The notes beneath the pieces are model-generated. The model was not told the origin of the DNA. It did no database searches and was given only the letters and a program-made list of their open reading frames with translations. This document shows positions 24,802-33,179 of a DNA stretch of 39,893 nucleotides, piece after piece (positions within the stretch are counted from its first letter, which is position 1; each line of letters starts with the position of its first letter). Position numbers and translations under genes: made by a program. The stretch comes from an uncultured Fretibacterium sp. (GTDB lineage Bacteria > Synergistota > Synergistia > Synergistales > Aminobacteriaceae): assembly GCA_947168585.1 (NCBI GenBank), contig CAMVMK010000016.1, positions 1 to 39,893 of the forward strand, given 5' to 3'.

Positions 24802-25122
24802 TTATAATATTTTTAATCCGCCGATTTTTTTATAAATATCTCCGCGCGAACCGGCATAAATTGCATTGACTAATATAGTCATATTTTCTTCGTCATATGT
24901 AAAAATAACGCGCCACTTTCCAAGTCTCATTCGGTAATATTCGCCCTGCTTACCCTCGATGGGTTTAACGTCAACTTTTTCCGGATGCTCGCCTGTAAAA
25001 AGTTCTTCAACTAAATTTTTATAACGTTTACGTACGTCTTCATGCTTCTTAAAAAATTTCTCAGCATCTTTATCATAGCGAACGCGTACTTTCATCTCTA
25101 CATTAACATTAACAATAATCAT
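24802..25122 (-). CDS. RelE/ParE-superfamily toxin, module B
   Basis: 106 residues. RYDKDAEKFFKKHEDVRKRY forms the N-terminal helices; YYRMRLGKWRVIFTYDEEN is the beta-sheet region with the Arg residues typical of RelE-like mRNA interferases. The C-terminal AGSRGDIYKKIGGLKIL has an Arg and Tyr placed like RelE catalytic residues. It is expected to cleave ribosome-bound mRNA or act on another target; the activity is not certain from sequence. The ATG overlaps the module B antitoxin stop by four bases, so the two are co-translated. Confidence 0.85.
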   Translation of the reverse strand: MIIVNVNVEMKVRVRYDKDAEKFFKKHEDVRKRYKNLVEELFTGEHPEKVDVKPIEGKQGEYYRMRLGKWRVIFTYDEENMTILVNAIYAGSRGDIYKKIGGLKIL

Positions 25123-25391
25123 ACGTAAATTATATCTTCGCGCACAACTTCACGATCTTCTTCAGACAAGCTGTCAATTAAAGCTAAAATTTCTGCTGAT
25201 TCTTCGGGCGATGCCTTCGGAAGATTTGCAAGACGCTGGCGAATCATTTCTCTTTTTTTTCGTTCTGCTTCTGCTCTTATCGCTCTATCTCTTAGTGTAT
25301 CGCGAACAATATCAGTGAACGACACCTTATAAAACTCAGCTAATCTTTTTAACGCTGCAATTTCGCTGGCATTCAAAGCCGGTACAGACAA
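25119..25391 (-). CDS. RelB-like antitoxin, module B
   Basis: 90 residues. MSVPALNASEIAALKRLAEF with KVSFTDIVRDTLRDRA resembles a ribbon-helix-helix domain. A charged Arg/Lys stretch follows, then the shared motif ASPEESAEILALIDSLSEEDRE. TTG start with GGAGGGATTATA in front. It directly precedes its toxin. As in other such modules it probably binds its own promoter region, alone and with toxin. Confidence 0.84.
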   Translation of the reverse strand: MSVPALNASEIAALKRLAEFYKVSFTDIVRDTLRDRAIRAEAERKKREMIRQRLANLPKASPEESAEILALIDSLSEEDREVVREDIIYV

Positions 25392-25415
25392 TATAATCCC
25401 TCCTTCGTGAAATAA

Positions 25416-25742
25416 TTATAACAATTTTAATCCGCCGATTTTTTTATAAATATCTCCGCGCGAACCGGCGTTAAGCGTGTCAATAACAGTTATATCATTG
25501 TTTTCATCGACCGTAAATATAATGCGCCAATCTCCGATTCTCATTCTGCAATATTCGTTCTTTTTGCCTTTTAATATTTTTATATCAAGCCTTTCAGGAT
25601 TTTTTCCGCAATATCTTTCCCATATTAGATTTTCATACTCTTCACGAACGTCTTCATGCTTCTTGAAAAATTTTTCAGCGGGCTTTTCGTACTTAATTTC
25701 ATACGGCGGTAACTTCTTTTTTGTAATATCATGTATAGTCAT
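25416..25742 (-). CDS. RelE/ParE-superfamily toxin, module C
   Basis: 108 residues. YEKPAEKFFKKHEDVREEYE and YCRMRIGDWRIIFTVDENN parallel module B, and the C-terminus AGSRGDIYKKIGGLKLL is encoded by DNA identical to B over 45 bases. The central part differs clearly from B (for example WERYCGKNPERLDI against VEELFTGEHPEKVDV), so the ends look homogenised by recombination while the core diverged. It starts six bases after the module C antitoxin. It appears intact. Confidence 0.85.
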   Translation of the reverse strand: MTIHDITKKKLPPYEIKYEKPAEKFFKKHEDVREEYENLIWERYCGKNPERLDIKILKGKKNEYCRMRIGDWRIIFTVDENNDITVIDTLNAGSRGDIYKKIGGLKLL

Positions 25743-25748
25743 CGTTCA

Positions 25749-26006
25749 TTAAACAGGTATAAATTTATCTACACGAACGACTTCATGATCTTCTTCGCTC
25801 ATGCTCTCTATCCAAGCTAAAAGTTCTGCAGATTCTTCCGGTGATGCTTCGGGGGCGTTACGCAAACTGTAAAAAAGGCTGTTCTGTTTTTCTTCAATAT
25901 ATTCCCTTATAGCTTTTCGTGCAAAATCAGCAACTGATATTTTATAAAAAGCCGCTATTTCTTTTATCTTTGCAATTTCGCTGGCATTCAAAGCCGGTAC
26001 AGACAA
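25749..26006 (-). CDS. RelB-like antitoxin, module C
   Basis: 85 residues. MSVPALNASEIAKIKEIAAF with KISVADFARKAIREYIEE resembles a ribbon-helix-helix domain; the tail motif ASPEESAELLAWIESMSEEDHE is shared with A and B. TTG start, preceded by GGAGGGATTATATT. It is the outermost module and faces the lytic transglycosylase across a 76-base divergent promoter region, so an autoregulating antitoxin bound there could affect both genes. Confidence 0.84.
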   Translation of the reverse strand: MSVPALNASEIAKIKEIAAFYKISVADFARKAIREYIEEKQNSLFYSLRNAPEASPEESAELLAWIESMSEEDHEVVRVDKFIPV

Positions 26007-26038
26007 AATATAATCCCTCCTTTGTGAATTTAACGGTT

Positions 26039-26048
26039 ATTATATAAT
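26039..26048. promoter_or_regulatory. Overlapping divergent -10 boxes between TA module C and slt
   Basis: TATAAT on the plus strand at 26043-26048 and TATAAT on the minus strand at 26044-26039 overlap by two bases. TTGTGA at 26022-26027 is a possible plus-strand -35 (15-base spacing). This suits shared or competitive control of the two directions. Confidence 0.45.
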
Positions 26049-26082
26049 ATTCAAAAATTTTTTAAGGAGACTTCAAATTTTT

Positions 26083-28038
26083 ATGCGTAAAAAATTTATC
26101 CCTGCAATTTTAATTTTTTTCTTGCTAATTTTCGCTTCGTGTTCATTCGGGGCTGAAAGTCTTAAAAATCTTTTTTGGCAGCGCGCTTGGCCGGAAATGG
26201 AAGCGCAATTTAACTCGCTGAAAAAGAAAACTGCTCAAGATTATGCTCTCATGGCTAACGCTTACAGATTTCAAAATAAATGGCAGGAAGCTGTCGAACT
26301 TCTTGACGCTCATTCTAAAAATTTTCCGGCTTCCGTCCGTCCTTATGCTGACATGACGAGAATTTTAGGCTACGAAAATCTCAAACAGCCTCAAACTGCC
26401 CTCGCTCTTGCTGAAATTCTTTATAAAAATGCTCCGGCGGATTTGAAATATTACGTTGCTCTCGCTCAATATAGAATTTATAACGATAAACAGGATTCTA
26501 AAAATTCTATTGCTGCATTAAATAAAATGCTCGCTAATGCAGGCACTGACGAGAGAAAAATTTACACGCTCTCAAGATTAATAAAATTTAACACGAATAA
26601 CAAAGCTGAAAACGCCTTAAAACTTTTAGAACTTCAAGGAGGAAGCAAAGAAGCAGCTGAAGTTTTATCGCAAGTTAAAAATAAAAATAACAACATCAAA
26701 ACTGCGCTCGGAGTTTACTATCACACTACGGGCGAAAATAAAAAAGCCCTCGAATATCTCAACACAGCTACAGGACGAAAGGCTCAATATTACAAAGCCT
26801 GGTGCAATTCGAGATTAAAACAGAACGATACAGCCTTAAATCTTTGGGGAAATTTAGCAATAAGCGGAAATTCTTACGCTGCAAGTTCTGTAACCCGTCT
26901 CGGAAATTTAGCCAAAGACAAAGGCATGAAAGAAAAAACTATGAAAGTCCTCGAACGTATAGCCCGTGAACGTCGCGGAAATGTTCAGGCTCGCGCTCTT
27001 CAAGCCTTAATTAATTTAATGGGCAAAGAAGAATCAAAATCTAAAGAAATTTACGAGGCTCAAATCTTAAAATCTTTCCCGAACACAAATTTTTCTTTCA
27101 ATATTTTATGGTCGCGTGCTTGGGAAAATCTTAACGCAGGCAATGCCGCCGAAGCCGTTAAATTATTCCGTCAGGCCGACGCTCCCGGAGTTACGTTTTA
27201 TAAACGCTCAAGAATTTTATACTGGCTCGCTAACGCCCAAAAATTAGCCGGTCAGGATAAAGCCTCTCGTGAAACTTTTAACACCCTCAAAACTAAATAT
27301 CCGCTGACAATTTACGGACTTTTAATTAATCCTAAGCCGAAAATTGTAGACGGAACTAATCCGGCTCTTAATATCAAACCTTCAGAGCTTGAAGAATGGG
27401 GATTTATTAATCACGCTTACTTGAAACTCTCACAGCCTAAAGCAAGCGCGCGCGAATTATATAGGGCTTTGATTTTGTCGCGTTGGCTCGGCCTTGAAGA
27501 AAGTTACTCGGAAGCCCGGAGGCTTGAAAATTTGATGACATCGAGCGCAACTCTTTACCGTTCGGATTTAGAGGCGTTATATCCGCGACCTTTTAAGAAA
27601 TTAGTTGACGCTGCAGGAAAACAATACGGCGTTGAAAGTAATTTCGTCTGGGCAATAATGCGTCAGGAAAGCGCGTTCCAAGTTAGTGCAAAAAGCTGGG
27701 TCGGTGCGGCAGGTTTGATGCAGTTAATGCCCGCTACAGCTAAGGAAGAAGCCAAGCGTGCAGGCTTAAAAACTTACGATTTATACACAGCGAGCGACAA
27801 TATTAAATTAGGAACTTCGCACTTAGGCTGGCTGGGAAAAAATTTCTCGAAAAAAGAACACGTCATGGCCGCTTATAACGCAGGCTCAGGAAATGCCCGA
27901 AAATGGCTGAAAACTGTCGGCGAACGTGCTGATCTTCCTAACTGGATCGAGGCCGTAAAATTTGACGAAACTAACGGCTATGTTCAAAGAGTTTCAGCGA
28001 ATCTTGAAATTTACAGATTACTCTACGATGAAAATTAA
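26083..28038 (+). CDS. Slt-type soluble lytic murein transglycosylase
   Basis: Cleaves the MurNAc-GlcNAc bond of peptidoglycan, giving 1,6-anhydro ends. Signal sequence of about 24 residues; FASC near its end is a poor lipobox, so a soluble periplasmic form is likelier. A long alpha-helical superhelix with TPR-like repeats spans about 30-490. The catalytic SLT domain follows, with RQESAFQVSAKSWVGAAGLM (catalytic Glu near 529), MPATAKE, GTSHLGWL and AAYNAGSGNARKW. The total of 651 residues matches Slt70. AAGGAG ends 13 bases before the ATG. It overlaps tilS at its 3' end. Confidence 0.93.
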   Translation: MRKKFIPAILIFFLLIFASCSFGAESLKNLFWQRAWPEMEAQFNSLKKKTAQDYALMANAYRFQNKWQEAVELLDAHSKNFPASVRPYADMTRILGYENLKQPQTALALAEILYKNAPADLKYYVALAQYRIYNDKQDSKNSIAALNKMLANAGTDERKIYTLSRLIKFNTNNKAENALKLLELQGGSKEAAEVLSQVKNKNNNIKTALGVYYHTTGENKKALEYLNTATGRKAQYYKAWCNSRLKQNDTALNLWGNLAISGNSYAASSVTRLGNLAKDKGMKEKTMKVLERIARERRGNVQARALQALINLMGKEESKSKEIYEAQILKSFPNTNFSFNILWSRAWENLNAGNAAEAVKLFRQADAPGVTFYKRSRILYWLANAQKLAGQDKASRETFNTLKTKYPLTIYGLLINPKPKIVDGTNPALNIKPSELEEWGFINHAYLKLSQPKASARELYRALILSRWLGLEESYSEARRLENLMTSSATLYRSDLEALYPRPFKKLVDAAGKQYGVESNFVWAIMRQESAFQVSAKSWVGAAGLMQLMPATAKEEAKRAGLKTYDLYTASDNIKLGTSHLGWLGKNFSKKEHVMAAYNAGSGNARKWLKTVGERADLPNWIEAVKFDETNGYVQRVSANLEIYRLLYDEN

Positions 28039-29053
28039 GTTCGAGTTTTCGGATTATGTTTTAGAAAAATATTTTAACGAGACCGGAATGCGTCAGGGCT
28101 TCCTGCCGGAAAATAATAAATCTGCTGTTTTAGCTGTATCCGGCGGCGGAGACTCTGTCGCGCTTGCCTGGCTTTTTCAAAAATTTTATAAAGGCAAAAT
28201 TTTTATTGTTCATGTTAATCACGGTATCAGAGGCCGAGAATCTGACGAAGATGAAAATTTTGTAGCAGATTTAGCTGAAAAATTCAGGCTTGAATTTATA
28301 TCTAAAAAAATTAACGTCCAGGAACAAAAATTAAAGGGCGAAAGTCTTGAAGCTGCTGCGAGGCGTTTAAGACGTGAAATAATTTGCGGAACAGCTGAAA
28401 ATTTGCAGGTTTCTTCAATTTTTTTAGGCCATAACCGCGATGATTTAGCTGAAACTGTTTTATTTAATATTTTGCGGGGCTCTGGTATTCGCGGCTCTGT
28501 CGGAATGACCGAAATTACAGAATATAAAGGCTTAAAATTCTATCGGCCTTTGCTCGGACTCCGGCGGGAATTTTTACGGGAAATTTTAAGAGTCCGTGAA
28601 ATTTCATGGCGCGAAGACTCGACTAACTCTGACGAAAATTATACGAGAAATTTTATTAGATTAAATCTTCTTCCGTTAATAAACAGAAAAATTAATTCTT
28701 CAGCTGTCGAACATTTAGCGAATTTCGGGGAAGATATGAGAAAATTTAGAAATTTTGAAGACGAAAGAAGCCGCGAATTATTAAAAATTTGTCAGGAGTC
28801 TGACGCTCCGAATTTAATTTTGAACCGTAAAATTTTAAGAAATTTCTCGAATGACGATAGAACTTTAATTATCCGTGAAGCCGGAAGAATTTTAGGATTA
28901 AAAACTTTATCGCGCCGACGCTGTGAAAAACTTGCGGATTTAATCGCGCGGCCTTCAAATTTTATTTTTCAATGGGAAGGCAATACGATAGTCAAAAATG
29001 AAAAAGGAAAAATTATTTTTAGTGAGGCCTGCCTGTCGGCAGACAGGGAGTGA
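28028..29053 (+). CDS. tilS: tRNA(Ile)-lysidine synthase
   Basis: Converts the wobble C of the AUA-reading tRNA-Ile to lysidine, an essential step. The PP-loop SGGGDSVALAW lies near residue 38; HVNHGIRGRESDEDE, GHNRDDLAETVLFNILRGSG and WREDSTNSDENYTRN are family motifs. About 341 residues, so a shorter form lacking the last domain of some TilS proteins. The start ATG lies within the last codons of the transglycosylase gene, with no ribosome binding site of its own, suggesting translational coupling. The last residues (EACLSADRE) are encoded by a palindromic repeat. Confidence 0.93.
   Translation: MKIKFEFSDYVLEKYFNETGMRQGFLPENNKSAVLAVSGGGDSVALAWLFQKFYKGKIFIVHVNHGIRGRESDEDENFVADLAEKFRLEFISKKINVQEQKLKGESLEAAARRLRREIICGTAENLQVSSIFLGHNRDDLAETVLFNILRGSGIRGSVGMTEITEYKGLKFYRPLLGLRREFLREILRVREISWREDSTNSDENYTRNFIRLNLLPLINRKINSSAVEHLANFGEDMRKFRNFEDERSRELLKICQESDAPNLILNRKILRNFSNDDRTLIIREAGRILGLKTLSRRRCEKLADLIARPSNFIFQWEGNTIVKNEKGKIIFSEACLSADRE
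29032..29047. repeat. Small palindrome at the tilS 3' end
   Basis: CCTGTC-GGCA-GACAGG forms a perfect 6-bp hairpin and contributes the last codons of tilS. GC-rich and unlike the surrounding DNA, it looks like a mobile palindromic unit. Confidence 0.5.
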
Positions 29054-29265
29054 GAGGTGAGAATTAAAATTTTGTTTCATAATTTTATGAATAAGAGCGG
29101 CAGAAAAATGATTTCAAATTTTTATTTTAATTTCGTTATAAAATTTTATCGCGGCAAATTAAAATTAAGATTTTCTGAGTGGAAAAATGAGTGGAAAAAA
29201 TAATTTCCCCGAACATTCAGAGAAATTATTTACGTGAATTATATCATAAAAAATAAAATTTTGTT

Positions 29266-29271
29266 TATAAT
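29266..29271 (+). promoter_or_regulatory. Candidate -10 box for the SbcC-like gene
   Basis: TATAAT, 24 bases before the start, at the end of a 240-base gap that otherwise holds no convincing gene. No clear -35. Confidence 0.35.
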
Positions 29272-29295
29272 CTTTAAGGGAGAAAAATATTAAAA

Positions 29296-31776
29296 ATGTC
29301 AATAGAAAATCAAGTTGAAGAATTATCAAAACGCTTTGAAACTATAAAAATTCTGCTTAAAAATAAAATTTCAGAACTTAATCAGCGCGAATTATTAAAA
29401 GATTTAGACGCAAGGCGCACAGACTGGGAAAGGCGTTCGGCTTTATTTCTGCCGTCTAAACAAAAACTCGAAAAAGCCGGAAAAACTCTCGAACTCGGTG
29501 AAGATTACGAGACTATCAAAGAATTAAGAGAACAGCGAGATAAAAATAAAATCCGTCAGTCTTCTTTGCGCGATGAAATGACTACTGCACGCGCTGAACT
29601 TAGAAACGCCGAAGAGTCTTTGACCGTCATAGAGGCAGAATACCGCGATAAATTAGCCGCTCAAACCCAGCTTCAAAATATTGTTCAAAGAGTTAAGGCT
29701 CTCGATGCTCAAATTAAAGACAGAAGAGAAGCAGTTAATCACGTCCGCGAAGAATATAACGAAGCTAACAGACAGCAAAAAGAATGTGCCGAAAGAGTCG
29801 ACAAAGACAAAATTGAACTTGAAAAAATCGAACTCGCTCTGCGTGAAACACGAAAATTTCTGCAGTTTCATTCGACTGACGAAAAATTACAGGCTAATCT
29901 TCCCGGTATTCAAAAATGTTTCTCAATGTTTGAAAAGGCCGAAGAAAAAAGACTTGAACTTAAATCTTCTTGGAATAAAGCTATCGAAGACCGCCAAAAA
30001 TCTCAAATCGTCCTCAATGACCGTTCGACAACTTTAGCGGACTTAAATCACGCTCTTGCTGTTAGAGAAAAAGTTTTCGTGAAAGCCCGCGCATTTTTTG
30101 AGAGTTCGCTCAAAGGAAAATCCATAACTGAATGGCGCGAAATCTGCGACAAAAATATTAAACGCCTCGAAGCCCTCGATAAACTTTATAAAAAATTTCA
30201 AGATGTCCGGGACCTCGAAGATAAAATTAAAAATATTCAGGACTCTAAAAACAGAATACAGCAGGAAATAAGAAATTTAAGCCTCCGTGATGTCGAACAG
30301 TCAGGCCGGATTAACGAACTTCAAAACGAAGCCGCTAAACTCGAAAAACGTTCCGAACTTCTCAAACGTATTCAAGATATTGAAGCTGTACGCGAATTAT
30401 TGCAGGACGGTGTGCCCTGCCCGCTGTGCGGAGCTACTTCACACCCGTATTCTTCGGGAGCTTTAATTCCCGACCCTGAGGAAGTTCATAAACAGTTAGC
30501 CGTAACTAAAAAGGCTCTTGATGATTTAATCGGCGAAACTAAACAGCGTCAGGTTAAAACTATTCAGCTTAACGAGGAATTTTCTTCAGTAACTCAAAAC
30601 GAACTCGAATTAAAAACTAAAATTAACGAAATTAAAGCGAAAATCGCTTCAGATATTTCTGTTCTAAATTTGAATTTCAGTCAGGGTATTCCGCCTTTCG
30701 AGGAAATTGACAAAGCACGGCAGAAATCCCGGGACGCTCTTCAATTAGCACGGAACACAGCCGAAGCCGCAGAAGCAGCCGAAGCCGAAATGAAAGCCGC
30801 CGACGACGACTTAGAAAAGACCCGCGAAAAACGCGAGGCCGCCGCCCATGCTCATCAAGAAGCTTTATTTGACCTCCAAAATTCTAAAACTCACGAAGAA
30901 TTAATCTCGAACGAAAATAAAACTCAAGCCGAAACTGTTGAAAGCCTCAAACGCGAGTTAATCTCTCAGATTATGCCGTTCGGTTATAAATCAATCCCCG
31001 ATAAAAATCCCGGCACTATCGTTGAAACTCTCGAAAAAAGAATGAATGACTGGCTCGAAAATTCTAAACGCGCCGATGTCCTCGAACACGAACTTTCAGC
31101 CGCTAACGCAAGAATGACAACGCTGAAAAAAAATGCCGAATCTTTAAGATTAAAACGCGACGACTCAGCAAGCCGCCTCAAAGGCACAGAAGCCGAACGG
31201 GACAGCGTACAGCAGCAAAGAATTGTAATTTTTGAATCGAAAGACCCGGACGAAGAAATTTCAAGAATGAACGAAAATGTTAAAAATCTCCGTGAACGTC
31301 TTGAAGAACGCCGCGAAATTAAAAACGAACGTGCTCAAAAATTAGACGAAATTTTAAGCAGTCTTCACAGCACCGAAACAGAAATGGCAAAAGGCCGTGA
31401 AGAATTACAGCGTTACGAAATTAATTTCAATAAAAAATTATTGACTTTGGGCTTCCGCAATGAAGACGATTACGCCGCCGCCTGCATAACTCCTGACGAA
31501 CGCCGCGAACTTCAGACTAAACTCCGCGAACTTTCTCAGGAAGATTTAGAACTCAAAGCCGACAAAGAAAACGCTCAGGCCAAGCTGCTTGAAATTCAAT
31601 CTGAAAAAAATTTGAGCAATGACGATTTAACGCTCGAATTAAAACGCTTGAAAAAATCTTTTGATGAGATTCGCTCAACGGGTTACAATGATTTTGAACT
31701 TGAACAAATTTCGGGCGAATTTATCCCTGAGATTAGAAATTTAATTTTATCTTGCGGATTGGAGGCAATTTTTTAA
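29296..31776 (+). CDS. Zinc-hook coiled-coil protein resembling SbcC/Rad50 without its ATPase heads
   Basis: 826 residues, almost wholly charged coiled coil (heptads rich in Glu, Lys, Arg, Leu). Near the middle is the SbcC-type zinc hook CPLCGATSHPY (Cys375, Cys378). Full SbcC has an N-terminal Walker A domain before the coil and a C-terminal signature/Walker B domain after it, together roughly 350-400 residues. Neither is here: there is no GPTGAGKT-like or SGGE/DEGFGTLD-like motif, and flanking DNA has no room for them. SbcD is also not adjacent. The frame is long and uninterrupted with an AAGGGAG site (13 bases away), so the headless protein seems maintained. The SbcC relationship is clear; function is unknown. 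Confidence 0.8.
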   Translation: MSIENQVEELSKRFETIKILLKNKISELNQRELLKDLDARRTDWERRSALFLPSKQKLEKAGKTLELGEDYETIKELREQRDKNKIRQSSLRDEMTTARAELRNAEESLTVIEAEYRDKLAAQTQLQNIVQRVKALDAQIKDRREAVNHVREEYNEANRQQKECAERVDKDKIELEKIELALRETRKFLQFHSTDEKLQANLPGIQKCFSMFEKAEEKRLELKSSWNKAIEDRQKSQIVLNDRSTTLADLNHALAVREKVFVKARAFFESSLKGKSITEWREICDKNIKRLEALDKLYKKFQDVRDLEDKIKNIQDSKNRIQQEIRNLSLRDVEQSGRINELQNEAAKLEKRSELLKRIQDIEAVRELLQDGVPCPLCGATSHPYSSGALIPDPEEVHKQLAVTKKALDDLIGETKQRQVKTIQLNEEFSSVTQNELELKTKINEIKAKIASDISVLNLNFSQGIPPFEEIDKARQKSRDALQLARNTAEAAEAAEAEMKAADDDLEKTREKREAAAHAHQEALFDLQNSKTHEELISNENKTQAETVESLKRELISQIMPFGYKSIPDKNPGTIVETLEKRMNDWLENSKRADVLEHELSAANARMTTLKKNAESLRLKRDDSASRLKGTEAERDSVQQQRIVIFESKDPDEEISRMNENVKNLRERLEERREIKNERAQKLDEILSSLHSTETEMAKGREELQRYEINFNKKLLTLGFRNEDDYAAACITPDERRELQTKLRELSQEDLELKADKENAQAKLLEIQSEKNLSNDDLTLELKRLKKSFDEIRSTGYNDFELEQISGEFIPEIRNLILSCGLEAIF

Positions 31777-31778
31777 TC

Positions 31779-32525
31779 ATGAATACGACGTGGCAGGAAT
31801 TAGAATTTTTTTTGAAGCAGCTTAAAGATTTACCCGTCAGCGAGTCTATAATGCTCAGTGAAAACGGTTTTGCAGTTTCGACCGGCTGTGATATTGAAAG
31901 CTGGGTATTTTATCCCGAAAGAGTAAAAGATATAAAAATCGCTCTAAAAGTCATAGAATTTTTTAAGGCTCAAAAAGTTTCGTTTATGTGGCCTGTTTAT
32001 GACGGCGGCGAAAAAGTTTTAGAAGATGCCGGACTGCTTTACGCCGGAAGTTTAACGGGAATGGTTTTTGACCCTGCGTGGCATGAAACTTTAGAAGTTC
32101 TTATCCCGAAGAGGAAATTCAAAAAAACAGACCCGCGAATTTGGGCGTGTACAGCGTGGCACGGTTTCGGCGGAGAATATGATGATGTCCCTGAAAAATA
32201 TTTTGAGCTCGTTAAATCATTCAGCGAAAATAAATATTTTTCTCTTGTTACTCATCAAACCGGCGAAAATCATGACGGGACTTTTATGATTGTCGAGAAA
32301 CCAGAGCGTAAGTATGACCCGCTCGGACTTTATTATTTTGCCACAATTCCTGAAATGAGGCGCAAAGGAATAGCGCGTGAAATGATGTATAGAATTTGTG
32401 AATTTGCGAGAGGCCGAAAAATTTTCCTGCAGGCTACTCCGGCTGGACTGCCTTTTTATAAAGATTACGGTTTTGAAGAACTTTGCAAAATTCCCGTTTA
32501 TTCGACTACGACAGACGTTTTTTAA
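31779..32525 (+). CDS. GNAT-family N-acetyltransferase
   Basis: 248 residues. The acetyl-CoA site is in YYFATIPEMRRKGIAREMMY (motif A, R-R-K-G-I-A), followed by FLQATPAGLPFYKDYGFEEL (motif B, typical QAS/QAT-type ending). The N-terminal half is a divergent GNAT-like region, so it may be a tandem type. The substrate is unknown. The start is ATG 31779, 13 bases after GGAGG and 2 bases after the preceding stop, so it is co-transcribed with the coiled-coil gene; an upstream TTG would begin before that site. Confidence 0.82.
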   Translation: MNTTWQELEFFLKQLKDLPVSESIMLSENGFAVSTGCDIESWVFYPERVKDIKIALKVIEFFKAQKVSFMWPVYDGGEKVLEDAGLLYAGSLTGMVFDPAWHETLEVLIPKRKFKKTDPRIWACTAWHGFGGEYDDVPEKYFELVKSFSENKYFSLVTHQTGENHDGTFMIVEKPERKYDPLGLYYFATIPEMRRKGIAREMMYRICEFARGRKIFLQATPAGLPFYKDYGFEELCKIPVYSTTTDVF

Positions 32526-32537
32526 GAAAAATTAAAA

Positions 32538-33179
32538 ATGAATTTTAGGCGCGTTATCGATATTTTAATGACATTGAGTTTAATGCTCCTGATGTCAATG
32601 CAAATCACGGAGCAGGCCGGGCATGAATATTTAGGGATATTTATGTTCGTTTTATTTTTAGTTCATCAATACTTAAACCGCCGGTGGTACGGAGCATTAT
32701 TAAAAGGCAGATACACGGCGAACAGAATTTTATCGACTGTTGTAAATTTTTCGCTGCTGATTTCTTTTGTAATGACGGCATTCAGCGGGATAATAATGTC
32801 CGAAAATTTTCCGGAATTTAATATTGATGAATTATATTCTTTTGCAAGGCTCGCCCATTTATGCTGCTCTTATTTGAGTTTTGTTTTAATGGGCGTTCAT
32901 TTGGGCCTGCACTGGGGAATGATAGCCGGAAAAATAAAAAGCCGCTGGCCCGGTTTTATTGCGTTTATAATTTCGGGTTACGGCTTTTATGTTTTTTTCG
33001 TGAGCGAAAAAATTTACGAATATATTTTTTTAATAAATCAATTTGCTTTTATAGACTACGAAAAAAATTCGTTTTTAGTCCTGCTCGATAATATTTCTAT
33101 GTTCGTTTTCTGGACTTTCGCAGGCTATTACGCGAGCAAAATTTTAGCAAAACTGCAAGCGCGGCAAACCCGAAATTAG
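32538..33179 (+). CDS. DUF4405 family four-helix membrane protein (cytochrome b561-like)
   Basis: 213 residues with hydrophobic segments at about 8-45, 68-90, 108-130, 138-158 and 180-200. His residues sit inside the helices (VHQYLNRRWYG, RLAHLCCSYL, MGVHLGLHWGM), placed as in DUF4405 proteins that resemble the b-type haem domains of cytochrome b561 and hydrogenase gamma subunits. It may carry electrons in the membrane; partner unknown. The last 83 bases overlap the 3' end of the surface-protein gene on the other strand. Confidence 0.78.
   Translation: MNFRRVIDILMTLSLMLLMSMQITEQAGHEYLGIFMFVLFLVHQYLNRRWYGALLKGRYTANRILSTVVNFSLLISFVMTAFSGIIMSENFPEFNIDELYSFARLAHLCCSYLSFVLMGVHLGLHWGMIAGKIKSRWPGFIAFIISGYGFYVFFVSEKIYEYIFLINQFAFIDYEKNSFLVLLDNISMFVFWTFAGYYASKILAKLQARQTRN

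Larger units (their letters stand above)
24347..26006 (-). repeat. Tandem array of three paralogous toxin-antitoxin modules
   Basis: Three copies of an antitoxin-then-toxin unit lie head to tail: A 24347-24767 with a broken toxin, B 24802-25391, C 25416-26006. A 45-base segment encoding the toxin C-terminus is identical in B (24811-24855) and C (25425-25469) and differs at one base in A (24356-24400). The antitoxin leaders are also nearly identical, with GGAGGGATTAT before a TTG start. Confidence 0.9.

Noticed and set aside
29087-29203. 38-codon open frame after tilS
   Set aside because: No ribosome binding site and AT-rich Lys/Phe composition; likely chance in intergenic DNA.
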